A DNA stretch of 64,000 nt. Origin: Tetradesmus obliquus (taxonomy: Eukaryota; Chlorophyta; Chlorophyceae; Sphaeropleales; Scenedesmaceae). Position numbers and translations under genes: made by a program. Positions within the stretch are counted from its first letter, which is position 1. Each line of letters starts with the position of its first letter. A model generated the notes under the pieces. That model ran no database searches, was not told where the DNA came from, and saw nothing but the letters and a program-made list of their open reading frames with translations. This document shows positions 12,612 through 23,701 of this stretch, piece after piece. Location: contig CP126194.1 in NCBI GenBank assembly GCA_030272155.1, forward strand, positions 7,547,001-7,611,000, given 5' to 3'.

Positions 12612-13096
12612 CGCACCAGCAGCAGCAGGCGCAGCAGCAGCAGGGATACGCCGCACAGGCTGCTGCTGCGGGCAACTTTACCTTTGGCGCTGCTGCAGGC
12701 GGTGCGGCCAGCCTGATGCAACAGCAACAGCCGGCGCAGCAGCAGCAGCAGCAGCAGCAGGGTAATGCAGCAGGCGGCGTAAGCGGTGTGGTAGGGCAGC
12801 CATTCCCTTCAAACAGGCTCATCTTTGAGCAGCAGCTGAAGACCTGCAACTTTGATGTTGTGAATTTGTCAGGCTTGAGCGAGCCGCTGCTACAGGCGTT
12901 GGGGAGGGCGCAGCTTCGGTACCGGCACCAGATCGCTGCAATGCACCAGCAGCCAAGCCCGGAATTGGTGTTGCTGGTCAGCCAAGGCTGTGATGCACAG
13001 CCGGCGTATCACTTGGCCTGCCAGGTGGTTGAAAATGGCCAGTATTCCTTTAAGCACGACGCATTGGTGAGCCTGGACCTTGACCTGTGCGCTCAG
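10177..13096 (+). CDS. Transposon-borne protein of unknown function, Zn-binding motif and Gln-rich FG segment, one frameshift
   Basis: Exons with consistent phases: 10177-10365, 10438-10705, 10975-11086, 11322-11523, 11835-12144 and 12338-13096, about 610 residues; the last exon or exons after 13096 are unresolved. The N terminus (TYDRWKALIKKRQYIDRYGE) is not recognised. An Ala/Glu linker leads to a basic stretch and a cysteine cluster spanning intron 3 (CPGCQAWAGPA, then CKTEGCTHAW), a likely zinc site. The segment from exon 6 is poly-Gln with two FG-type motifs (GTFIFGAAA, GNFTFGAAA) and ends in an unassigned globular-looking part (LIFEQQLKTCNFDVVNL). Within exon 5 the frame must change once near 11940. 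It lies inside the KDZ element and converges on the transposase, so it is probably element cargo. No function is assigned. Confidence 0.55.
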
Positions 13097-13747
13097 GTAA
13101 CAATGGCTGGGTGGAGCCTGGAATCACTGCTGCACGACCGTTGCACTGGGGTATGACCTGTCGGCACAGTGCATCTGAGTGTGAAGACGATTGGCCACAT
13201 GCTGGCCAAGCACAGCAATTTTTGGCTTCTGCTGTTCACGCAGTGGTTGCAAGTGAGGTGCTCTAGACGTAAGCAGCTGTGCGCGTGGAATGCATCCGAC
13301 TGCGTTGTACATGCACGCTGCATTGTGTCGTGGGTGTCGCAGTAGTAAGCAAGTCACAACAGTGTGTTGTTACTAGGCACTGGCCCCATGCTGGAGTGTT
13401 CCGTGAACACATGCTGCGCTTTTATGCAGAGCGCGCGTGTCTTGTTGCAGCTGTGTTGTGCTCATCTGCTCTGAACCCTGGGCATTACACTGCAGGATAT
13501 TGTTTTCAATTCCAGCACCCCTGGCATGTGTTGCCTCCAGCAGTGGTAGCATCCCATACAGCTGAGGCCTGGTGTGAGTATTTTGTTTGCCAGTCACCTG
13601 ATTGCCGGTAGCGCAGTTGCCGCCGCAGCTGGTAGCCCTGCAAGGCAATTCGAATGCCGGGGCAGTTTAGCTAAATGTGTGCGCCTGGCCCACTTGTGCT
13701 GCCTGCCAGTATGAAAATCTGTGTCCTGGATTTGCTTGGGCTACAGG
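13097..13747. other. Possible 3' part of the plus-strand transposon gene; unresolved
   Basis: A GTAACA donor follows 13096. The frame after a candidate acceptor at 13167 stops at once (TGC ATC TGA), which could be the true end. Other short open stretches here (for example HPWHVLPP near 13520) have no recognised similarity. Confidence 0.3.
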
Positions 13748-14150
13748 CCGCTTGCGCACAGCTGTGTGGTGTGCGGCTGCTTGCGCATAGCTGTTTGGCG
13801 TGCGGCTGCTTGCGCATAGCTGTGTGGTGTGCGGCTGCTTGCGCATAGTTTTGTGGCGTGTGGCTGCTTGCGCACAGCTGTGTGGTGTGCGGCTGCTTGC
13901 GCATAGCTGTTTGGCGTGCGGCTGCTTGCGCATAGCTGTGTGGTGTGCGGTTGCTTGCGCACAGCTGTGTGGTGTGCGGCTGCTTGCGCATAGCTGTGTG
14001 GTGTGCGGCTGCTTGCGCATAGCTGTGTGGTGTGCGGCTGCTTGCGCATAGCTGTGTGGTGTGCGGCTGCTTGCGCATAGCTGTTTGGCGTGCGGTTGCT
14101 TGCGCATAGCTGTGTGGTGTGCGGCTGCTTGCGCATAGCTGTTTGGCCAT
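13748..14150 (+). repeat. 29-bp minisatellite, about 14 copies
   Basis: The unit begins CTTGCGCATAGCTGTGTGG and recurs every 29 bases. Two alternating variants exist (GTGTGGTGTG and GTTTGGCGTG cores, and CATAG or CACAG). Because 29 is not a multiple of three and the minus strand lacks stops, three overlapping minus-strand open frames of 155-237 codons (QPHTTQLCASS pattern) run through it. They are not genes. Confidence 0.95.
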
Positions 14151-14159
14151 TGCTGAGTG

Positions 14160-15780
14160 CATGTGGTGTTGCAGCAGGTGAGGAGACACCCCCATGCATG
14201 CGGAGCATGCGCGAAGTATGGATTGCTGCTGCACCTGCTCGGTGAATTCAATTCGCATGGTAACGCAAGCAGACAGCAGCTAGCTGCCGGGAACGCTGCC
14301 GTTGCAGGTAGTACAGCCAACGACAAGACAAGCTGCACAAAAGGTCTGGCAGCAGTGCCATGCTTGTTTGCTACCCACATGTATCCGGTACATAGGGTCC
14401 AGAGTTGTATAAGGACAGAATCATTATGTTACAGAATCCCAAAGGGCCCTGGTGTCTGCATAGCTGCTCACCTTGTGCTGTGTAGGTCCATCCTGTCCAT
14501 GCCACCTGAGCAGGCAGCATTCGCAACACTACCAATCGTTTCATACATGCAACACTACCAATCGTTGGTGAAGAGTAAAGCTTGGGGGTGCAACACTGCA
14601 GTCAAATTCAGGGGTCAGTTGAATACAGCGTAGTTGCCATGATGGTCAGGGCACGCAAGGTGCAGGCCCAGCAGCACAACATGCGTTGGTATGGCATGTT
14701 GTTCAGCACAGTAGATGAGATGGTGAACGCCCTTTGCGCAACACAGCACGCTGCCAGCACGGTGGTCGCAGCGCTCACAACCCTACCTCATTCAGGGGCC
14801 TGCAAGGTTCACAGCTGACAGTTGCCACACCACATGTCTGCCTCGACCATCGCTGCTGCCCCAGTCAAATACAGCTACCGATCACCGTTACCATTACCAT
14901 TACGCTAGTAGACTTTGAAGAGTTGCTGGACTTGCAGATTGCAGGAATACAATGCAACACAATGCGGCACTCACATGACTGAAAGGGCGCCCCCGCCACC
15001 ATGTGTGCTGCTTGTGCGGAGCTTCTCCTGCTATTCACTTGTTCGGGGTACTGTCTGCTGTCAAAGTGGAACCACAACTTGCTATTGGGCCTACTTTGGT
15101 AACTGGTAACTAATAAAGGCTGCTGATTTTCATGCCTCACGTCGATGGCTTGATGGGTAACATGACTGTCCATATCCCAGAGTAGAGGCAGCTATATGCA
15201 AGGGTTATAACGTGCAAGCAGGTCAATCATTTTAGGTATAACATTTAATGCAACATAATGCGTACTCACATAGCAACAAGGGGCCCCCCAGGACCAGCAT
15301 GGCTGCTGCAACTCCAATGTTGTGGTGCTGCTGCTCCTCCTACTTGTTCTGGTATTACCAAAAGAAAACCTGGTCAGTGCCGCCCTCAGTAGCCACGATG
15401 GCCTGGGGGGCAACGGCACTGACGGTCTTCTGCTCCTTTGTAGGCAGCTGTGGGATGATGACGTACTATGACTGAGTCACTCAGTGACTGTTGGCAACAG
15501 GACATGCGTGCCTGCCAAGCGTCTGAATTGTGCTTGGGTGCTTGCAGAAAGGAGAACTGCAGAAGACAATACACGTTGCAATGGCTGAACGCAACATATT
15601 GCTCGCTTGCAGCCTGCTTAACGGTTAAGCTGGTCATGCAAGACGACACATGCCATCCTCCTCCTTGATCATGTTACCATTGAATGCATATCAAATTTAA
15701 TCTGTGTTTTCAAACGCAGCAGACGTCACCTGCTAAAACACGGTGCGCCGCAACTCATTTTATTTGAATACAAAATGACA
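14160..15780. other. Transposon interior without a recognised gene
   Basis: Short open stretches occur (for example MVRARKVQAQQHNMRWYGML near 14640 and ITVTITITLVDFEELLDLQ near 14880), but none links into a recognisable protein. Positions 15145-15165 match 21 bases near the 3' end of the LINE fragment at 59106-59126. Confidence 0.4.
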
Positions 15781-15867
15781 AAAGGCAAGGTTACAAAGTT
15801 GCTGCTGGATCCGGTTGCACAGCTGTGCACCTGTAAAAGAGTTGACAAGTGCGCAACGTTGAAGGAA

Positions 15868-16022
15868 GCCTCATTGTACACTCATTCACAACTACAGTAC
15901 ATGTGCAGCACTGCGCAGAAAAGCCCTCATTGTACACCCATTCACAACTACAGTACATGTGCAGCACTGCGCAGAAAAGCCCTCATTGTACACCCAATCA
16001 CAACTACAGTACATGTGCAGCA
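15868..16022 (+). repeat. 56-bp tandem repeat, about 2.8 copies
   Basis: The block TCATTGTACAC starts at 15871, 15927 and 15983, an exact 56-base spacing with few mismatches. It lies just downstream of the transposase stop codon. Confidence 0.9.
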
Positions 16023-16119
16023 GCTGCCTAACAAACAAAGCAGCCATGGTCACAACAGCGGTGGTTCATACAAGGACGCATATGCAGCCAGTCCATCAGA
16101 CTGTGCTTGGCCAAGTCAG

Positions 16120-19100
16120 TCAAGCAGTAACCGCAATAACCTCATCATCGCTGTCAGGAGCATAGCCGCTACCTTCGCTGTCAGGTTCTTCCTGCTCTGC
16201 GTCAACATGCCCGTTCAACACTCCATCAACTTGTAGGCTGCCAAACAGCCTTAGGGACCTTGACAGCAGCTGCTGCGCTTCCAGCCGGCCCAAGCGCACA
16301 TAGCTAAGGGCCCCGCTGACTGCTCTGCCACTCTCAAGCAGCTGCACAGCTGATGCCTGGTAGCGCCCCGTGCCGCTCAGCTGAACATAGCCGGCTGCGA
16401 CAACACCGCCAGCCGCCGCTTGCAGCTGAGCAGCAGGCACCTGCGCCTCAGCAGGCACCTGCGCCTCAGCAGGCACCTGCGCAGCAGCAGGCACCTGCGC
16501 AGCAGCAGGCACCTGCGCAGCAGCAGCCACCTGCGCAGCAGCAGGCACCTGCGCAGCAGCAGGCACCTGCGCAGCAGCAGGCACCTGCGCAGCAACAAGC
16601 AGTGCTGCCTCAATATTGCTCTGCTTTGCCAGCAGCTGCTGCAAGTACAGAAGGTGAGCGCGCATTTCCCGCGGCAGCAGATCCAGCTCCTCCTTGATGC
16701 GCCGCACCTCGTTGTCTGCTTCACACAGGGCGATGGAGCGCGCCGCGTCATAGAGCCGCAACTTGCCGCCTTGCTGAGCTGTAAGAAGGCGGCAGCGCAC
16801 GGCACCTCTTGTTAGTGCAGTGAACAAAGGTTGTGATAGGAACAGCTGGTGTATGACGTTACAAGAAAACGCAAGTGGTTCACCCATTACAGATGACAGA
16901 AAAGATATAAGCAAGCACAGGTAAGACATGCCATGGCCGGATTTGGCACAAGAAGCACTGCAATGCTGCCATGCCTCTCCCCCGCATGCTGTCAAGTTTG
17001 CACGTGGGTATTGAAGCTGCTTGCTCACCTTGGTGCTCATTAGCCCAACATGACTCCTGCTTCTGGAGAGCATCCAGTGTTGTGGGCTGAAGCTGCTGCT
17101 GCTGCTGCGGGATGGCGTTGTACTGCTGAACCAGCAGGTTGTACTGTTCCACCAGCTTGGCGAGGTTCTTCGTAATTTCAGCGCACTTCTTGTTGCAGCG
17201 CTTGCGCTCTTTGGGTTCCGCTGCAAAGACGATGGCACACGCATGGCATGCAACAGACAGCAAGATAGTGAGTGGCATGTACACCTGTACAAACCTTGTC
17301 ACCAAGCAGCACCAGAAGCCACAGCCGTTGCAAAAGGATGCAGTGGTGGTGGTTTGCCGCCAATGCTTGACTGCGTCACACCACCACACTCACCAGCAAC
17401 TGCAGCGCGCTTGACCTCCTGCTTCTTCAGGTTGTAACATGTGCTCTTAATTGTGTTCTGCAGGCGGGCGAGGCTGGCCTGCACAGCTGGCGCGAAGTTC
17501 TGCTCAATCAGCTGATTGGCCGCCTCAGCTTGCAGCCTGCAGCATCAATGGAATGCCAAAACACTGTTTTGGTGCCACTACCAGCAGCAGCAGCAACATA
17601 AGCAGCAGCAACTCGCCACACCTAAAAGGTTATCGCTGTTAAAGCCACGCCAGCCAAGTCCAAAGGCAGGGGCTCAGTTACACGGCATATGGCACTTCGG
17701 ACGGCGCGCAGCATGCTGCTCACCTGCTGGTTTGTGCACTGACGACCAGCTTTGTGGCCATGTCGTGCAGCAGGTATGTGTTGGCGTCCCAGACACCAGC
17801 AATGACACGGGAGGCCAGCACCTGCTGCACGCCAGAGCCCAGTGTTGCAGCGCTCATGTAGGCTGACAGCGCATGCACATCACGTGCACGCACAGCATCT
17901 GCAAACTGCTGCAGCAGTTTCTGCTGCTGGAAACGATCACCCTTCACCTCATCTACAAATGCACACATTGCAGATAACACAGTTGCGGCAGCAGTATACA
18001 ACAGGGTCATCAGTCAAGTACATGAGGTTGCTGAACACTTGCACGCCTGACGCTGCACGTCTGCATTCAGCCATTGCACTGCAAGTACAACGAAGAAGCA
18101 CAGGATGCACCAAGTTGCTGCTGCAGCAGCAGCTGTTGCAGGCATGCGCAGTGCTGCTGCAGGCACCTCCAGCGATGGTGGCACAGCTGCAGTCGGCAAG
18201 TACATAACTACCAAGAAATAGGGCAACAGTGATTGTGGTCGCACCTTGCGCCATGGCCCGCAGCTCATCATGCAGGTCCCGCACCAGCTGCTCCCTGTCC
18301 TGTGGCGGTGTCTGCTCAAGGCTGGCCAGCTGCTTCTGCAGCTCAGCCTCCGCCTTGATCTCCTGCTCCTTGAACTTCTTGTAGCGCTGGACCAGCAGCA
18401 GAGCCTGCTTTGCCCGCTTCTGGCGGCCAAAGTGCAGTGCCGCCTCAGTCAGAGCATCTGAGGAGCCTGCAGCAACATCAGATGTGATGCAGCAACATGC
18501 CCATCGGGCAGCGCTTGTCAGCTGTAACCCTAGGACAACTAGTGCCAAGTAAAAAGCTGGGTACCTGGCGAGCAAAAAGTAGCATGCGCACCCACCTGCT
18601 GAGCTCTGGTTCCGCGTTGTGCCAGAAAACCTAGAGAGATAGGAGAACAGCTGCTCGCACTCCTCGCCCAGTGTTTTGGCGCAGCCGCTGGTCCACCCTG
18701 GCTGCCACAGCATCTGACAAGCCTGTGAGTGCAGCGTGCCATGCGCATGCGACAAGGCCTTGCGCACTGCGCCCCAGCTGCCGGTGCACACCAAATCACG
18801 CAGCTCTTGTATGCGCTGCTGCAGCTGCTGCAGCTCTTCCTGCTGCTGCTGCTGCTGCTGCTGCTGAGGTTGCTGCTGCTGCTGCGTGGTGGGAGCTTGG
18901 TACCGCTGCAGCGCTTCGACAACGCGCTCGCTCCAAGCCGCCCACTTACACATGATGTCAATGTGCAGCTGCTGCAGACCGCTGGTCATGAGGTTCTGGG
19001 CAGCGATGTGGAAGGCATAGCCATAGCGCTCGCCACTGCCAATCAGGTTGGCGGCTGCTATTGGCCCGCCATGCCGTGCATCGGTTGCTGCAGTGCAGTC

Positions 19101-20233
19101 ACAACACGAAGTAAGTCATCACATGAGCGCAAATGCACTGTCCAAAGGACAGTCGCAGTGACAAGAAGGGCAGCATGTCAGCCCGTGCGCTGCATGTTCA
19201 GAGCAGGAGAAAAGGGCCATGCCAGCCGGTGCGCTGCATGTTCACAGCAGAAGCAAAGGTCCATGCCTTACTCACCCACACAGCGCCCTGTGATCTCCTG
19301 CTGAGCCTGCCGCCGCTGCTGGCCATCAGATGCCGCAGCCCACAAGCCATTGCAGACGTTGTCTGGGACGCGGCGGTGTCGGCGCGGGGCAGGTCTTGCC
19401 AGTGCCCAGCAGTAACATACTGCTGCCTGTCATGCATGTGGGCTGCTGCATGACGCTGCGTGTCACAGCTGTCACACAGCAGCAAATGGCATTCGGCTGC
19501 AGGGTTGCAGGTGAAGCACCTGCAGAAGCAACAATTTGCACCGCATCAGGCATGACTCATGTATGATGCCGCCCGTGTTTTTCAAGTTGTGCAGCACTGC
19601 GCGCCGTACCGTATGGTGCAACCAGTCTGCTGGCAGACACTGCAGCTGCTCTGGGCGGGTGGCGCTGCCTGCTGCTCAAGCACACAGCATGCCAGCGCAG
19701 GGGCAGCTGCACGGTACTGCTTGGAGCTCTCTTCCGTGCGCCGCTGATGGTCGGGCCTGCCCTGTCTGAGCAGCTTGCACAGCTACATACTCCTGCTGTG
19801 CTGTTAGCTGTTGGCGGTGCAGCGCTCGCAGCTGCTGCTGCAGCAGGTCCCAGGCAGGGATTGAGCGCTGGCTGGCCTCCTGATCATCCTGCTGCTGGTA
19901 TGCTGCTGCATATGCAGCCTGGAAATCAGCATCCATCCTCCGCGCTTGCTGCTGAGCGTCGTCTGCATTAGGCTGTGCACGTGAGCCCCTGGGAACACCA
20001 GCATCTGAGCGTTGGCGCCTGCTCCCTGACACCGGGGCTTTCTTGCGCTGCTGCGGTCGTGCGTGCTGCTGGGTGTATGCAGACACCTGCTGGTGAAAGT
20101 GCTGATACTGTTGCTGCTGCATATACAAACCAGCAGGCAGCTGCGTAGAATGCTGCTGGCGCTGCTGCTGTGGCTGTGCAGCACGCTGCTGACGCCTGTG
20201 CTGCTGTTCAAGTGGCTGCTGTGGTGTTTCCAT
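16120..20233 (-). CDS. KDZ-superfamily transposase (Zisupton/Dileera-like), multi-exon
   Basis: From the 3' end, seven exons join in phase with no stop: 16120-16778, 17029-17220, 17394-17536, 17724-17952, 18245-18466, 18596-19087, and one ending at 19276. KDZ hallmarks are clear: LHIDIMCKWAAW (the DIxCK motif), AHGTLHSQACQ, EECEQLFSYLSRFSGTTRNQ (the catalytic Glu block, usually GExxERLWSxLxxF), and ALLLVQRYKKFKEQE. A cysteine cluster upstream (CFTCNPAAECHLLLCDSCD) resembles the KDZ CxC finger. The N-terminal exon starts at ATG 20233 and is Gln-rich (METPQQPLEQQHRRQQ). The C terminus has twelve-base repeats encoding PAAAQV and an acidic tail. Between 19276 and 19740 the frame is unresolved: an in-frame TGA near 19676 and at least one shift suggest damage or a missed small intron. 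It should catalyse cut-and-paste transposition. Confidence 0.85.
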
Positions 20234-20391
20234 TGGAGCTGCGCTTAATATGGCTGCTGGATCGTCAGCTCATTTGCTGGTAACAAAGCATTACACAGTA
20301 TTGACGGCAACAAGCTGCATCCAGACGCATTTACGCAGCCGCAGTGGCCGTGTCATTTGTGGGTGTGCTGCTGCTAATTGTCAGCGCAGGG

Positions 20392-20473
20392 GCCTGCGAA
20401 AATATGACGACAACTCCGTATTAGGGGACGAATAATCGATGAAGGTCGAATTATTCGTAATCTGAATATTGGT
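20392..20473 (-). repeat. Right terminal inverted repeat (diverged)
   Basis: Inverted counterpart of the left end: GCCTGCGAAAAT at 20392-20403, GACAACTC at 20409-20416 and GAATATTGGT at 20464-20473. The 12-mer GAATAATCGATG is also present at both ends (9916 and 20430), in direct orientation. Confidence 0.5.
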
Positions 20474-20490
20474 CGAAATTACCATTGTTC

Positions 20491-21108
20491 GACCGAGCCA
20501 GTAGTGGATCAACTGCCATACATGACATATGTCGTTGCGACAGACGCCCGCCACCGCCCACCACCGCCCACAACCCGAAATAGGATACGTTCAGTGCATT
20601 GGTGAACAGACATGTGTGAATTGCTCTGCTAAATGCTTGTTTTCTGAGTTGTCATGCCCAGGTGGTACATCCTTGTACAACATGTCGGGGTTGCTGGCAG
20701 CAAAATAATCTTAGCAGTCGCTTTATGCAGAGATTGAGGTTTGAACTGGCGTTTCCTACGTTGCGGCCGGCCTGTTGGTACATGCGCCCAAGTGGTCGGA
20801 CTTAATGCCAGGTATTCAGCCTCCCTCACCCCGCTTATGCTCAGATATCCCCCTTTAACTCATATATATTCACTTTTTCGTTTTTTCCGGCGTGTTTGGC
20901 TCGATGTTCCACGGCCCCCTCTCTTTTCAGGCGCGCCTGATGACATGAACCCCTCAAACCAAGATACGCGCGACATCATGAAGTTGTAATCAGGCATTGC
21001 AAGATTAATGTAATCTTGCTTCCACACACGCTACCCTCAGTTGTACAAGAAAAAACTACCCATGCAAAGAAGAGGGACCCCATAGATTGCTTGTGCATGC
21101 AAATTTGT

Positions 21109-21155
<47 letters not shown>

Positions 21156-21729
21156 CTGCTGCGCAGCAGCACGAGACAGATATGCGTGCCACATCGACCA
21201 GAAGTTGCAAGGCAGCAGTTTGCAGACTGTGCAATGGCGACTCATGAAACCCCTGCCCGGGCACAACCGACACACAACCAGAGCTTGCTCATTGTCTGCC
21301 AGCCCCCCGCTGCGCTTGGCCGCCACAACGACCCACCATGCATGAGCCCACCATCAATGCCCCTGCAGCTCCCACCGCCCTGCATAAAGACCCAAATGGC
21401 TGGGATATTTTACTGCAGGCAGCCTGTGCCTTGGATGGGTGCCTTGCGTGATGTTTGGCAGCGTCCTACACCAGCAGCACGTTTGCTCAGGCAACAGGCC
21501 TGCTGGTTTCACAAATGACCACATGCAAAACTCATACATGCCACAGCAATCCTGGTGACGTACAGCACGGCCCTTGCTTACGGTTGTGCACAGCAGTCGT
21601 AACAAAGCCAGCCATTGCTGGCTGCCTGCATGCCAGTTGAATAGCTCAGCATGTGGGCCGCAAGCATGGCCATCACATTGCTCGAGGGTGCAAACACAAA
21701 GCATGCTGCACGCACACCCCAACTTGAAG
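20491..21729. other. No recognised gene; contains a CAG run
   Basis: The stretch between the transposon edge and the 662-bp duplication. Minus-strand open frames such as 21354-21935 have no recognisable similarity and cysteine/leucine-rich, low-complexity composition. Confidence 0.4.
21112..21153 (+). repeat. (CAG)14 microsatellite
   Basis: A perfect CAG run of 42 bases. Open frames across it (poly-Gln, poly-Ala, poly-Cys) are repeat artefacts. Confidence 0.95.
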
Positions 21730-22391
21730 CTGATCACGTACAGCCTCTGTTGCAGTTGCTGTAGCCAAGCCAGACAACGTGATGGATAGATTGACCTGCA
21801 GGCCACCAACAAATACATTGCCGCCGCCTGTGCTGCAGAGCCAACTGCCAACATGCACAGCAACACAACTTGTCTGGGAGTCCCAGAGGCGAGTATGCAC
21901 ACGGGGTCAAGGCAGCCGCCACGTGCGAGGGTCAAGCCTACACCTGCGAAAGCTCAATGCCGTGCATGCCCTTCATAGATGTATCTAAGCCGTGCACGTG
22001 CTGGCCCATCCCCAGGCCACTGCTAGACACATGACCAGCTGCAGTGCCACTGCTGCAGCACTCATGTCCCTGCTGAGTGAGTGACGCGCAGAGCACAGTG
22101 GTGCACTGATCAGTCACCAGGCAGCAGTGCGTAGCTGCTTCTAGCGCTGCTCGGAGATCTGCCACATGGTGCATGCACTGTCTCAGCATGCTGCACACGG
22201 CGACACCGCCAGCCACGCCTTGCACTTGCTGCTGAGACTGCAGGTGCAACTACCAGTCTGCTGCTTGTCTCACAGCTGTTGAGCACTGTCGTTGAGCAAT
22301 GTGAACCAACAACAGAGCTGCGGCATTATTGCCCATGCATCAGTGTGTCAGCACCTGGTGTCCAATGAAACTGTTGGTAACAAAATATCCT
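21730..22391 (+). repeat. 662-bp direct duplication, copy 1
   Basis: Nearly identical to copy 2 directly downstream. The only difference I found is GTGCTGCAG versus GTGCTGGAG near 21834. A minus-strand frame of 103 codons (VADLRAALEAATHCCLVTDQ) is preserved in both copies but not recognised. Confidence 0.95.
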
Positions 22392-23057
22392 CTGATCACG
22401 TACAGCCTCTGTTGCAGTTGCTGTAGCCAAGCCAGACAACGTGATGGATAGATTGACCTGCAGGCCACCAACAAATACATTGCCGCCGCCTGTGCTGGAG
22501 AGCCAACTGCCAACATGCACAGCAACACAACTTGTCTGGGAGTCCCAGAGGCGAGTATGCACACGGGGTCAAGGCAGCCGCCACGTGCGAGGGTCAAGCC
22601 TACACCTGCGAAAGCTCAATGCCGTGCATGCCCTTCATAGATGTATCTAAGCCGTGCACGTGCTGGCCCATCCCCAGGCCACTGCTAGACACATGACCAG
22701 CTGCAGTGCCACTGCTGCAGCACTCATGTCCCTGCTGAGTGAGTGACGCGCAGAGCACAGTGGTGCACTGATCAGTCACCAGGCAGCAGTGCGTAGCTGC
22801 TTCTAGCGCTGCTCGGAGATCTGCCACATGGTGCATGCACTGTCTCAGCATGCTGCACACGGCGACACCGCCAGCCACGCCTTGCACTTGCTGCTGAGAC
22901 TGCAGGTGCAACTACCAGTCTGCTGCTTGTCTCACAGCTGTTGAGCACTGTCGTTGAGCAATGTGAACCAACAACAGAGCTGCGGCATTATTGCCCATGC
23001 ATCAGTGTGTCAGCACCTGGTGTCCAATGAAACTGTTGGTAACAAAATATCCTCTGA
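22392..23057 (+). repeat. 662-bp direct duplication, copy 2
   Basis: Repeats copy 1 from TGATCACGTACAG to AACAAAATATCCTCTGA. The two copies abut with a 4-base CTGA overlap, as expected for a simple tandem duplication. High identity means a recent event or an assembly duplication. Confidence 0.95.
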
Positions 23058-23701
23058 CAACTGACTGTGTGTTCTGACAAGTACTACTTGTCACCACAGC
23101 TCTGTAAGTGATGCTGCATACCAGTAGCACTAGTCAAGATAAGAACTGCTAGCAACTCACAACCAAACAACTCTAAAAGCATCCTGGTTCTACAACATGC
23201 CCAGCATACATTGCGGTATTGCTGGGGCTGCATCAGGCTGCAGCACAGTCAACCACATTTCCTGCAAAATCTGCCAGGCTGCTGCACAGAATTGCAGTGC
23301 AATGCTCTGGCACTCAACGGTATGATCCAAATGCAAATCAAATCACAACTTCAAAAGTAGACCATAGTCTTGGGCGGTGCTGACTCATCACTTGCTGAGC
23401 GTTTGCAGTTGACGTCAAAGTGCTGCTGGTCTACGCAACTCAGGCTGGTGTGATGCACAGATCATGCCGATACCGCTACAACGGAAAAGCACTGCTACGC
23501 CAACTGCCTCCGCTAACTAAACCTGCAGCGCACTACCGCTGCACAGCAACCCCCCAACTCGTGTGTGATAGTCAAAGGCCAATCAACAGCCTTGATATAA
23601 CAAACATTTTGCAAAAGCTGCAACTCCTGCTGCAACCGACCATAAGATAACCTTGCCATGCATTGCATCCACCAGCACCTCATGAAATCAAAAACAACAG
23701 C
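23058..23701. other. No recognised gene
   Basis: The downstream flank of the minus-strand esterase. One plus-strand frame of 76 codons (23420-23650) has no recognisable feature. Confidence 0.4.

Larger units (their letters stand above)
9916..20490. mobile_element. KDZ-superfamily (Zisupton/Dileera-like) DNA transposon, about 10.5 kb
   Basis: The ends are inferred from inverted blocks: ACCAATATTC at 9948-9957 matches the complement of 20464-20473, and GAGTTGTC followed by ATTTTCGC and AGGC at 9990-10015 matches the complement of 20392-20416, in the same order with one 15-base spacing difference. Inside are a KDZ transposase (minus, from 20233) and a second multi-exon gene (plus, from 10177). 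Both start 200-250 bases inside the ends and point inward. KDZ elements are known from green algae, fungi and fish and can be large and intron-rich. Exact termini and the target-site duplication could not be fixed. Confidence 0.6.

Noticed and set aside
13748..14150. Regular 29-bp repeats resembling a CRISPR array
   Set aside because: The repeats are head-to-tail without unique spacers, in a eukaryotic transposon.
13667..14380. Three long overlapping minus-strand open frames encoding a periodic QPHTTQLCASS peptide
   Set aside because: They arise from the 29-bp minisatellite, which is stop-free in all three minus-strand frames; no start context or family similarity.
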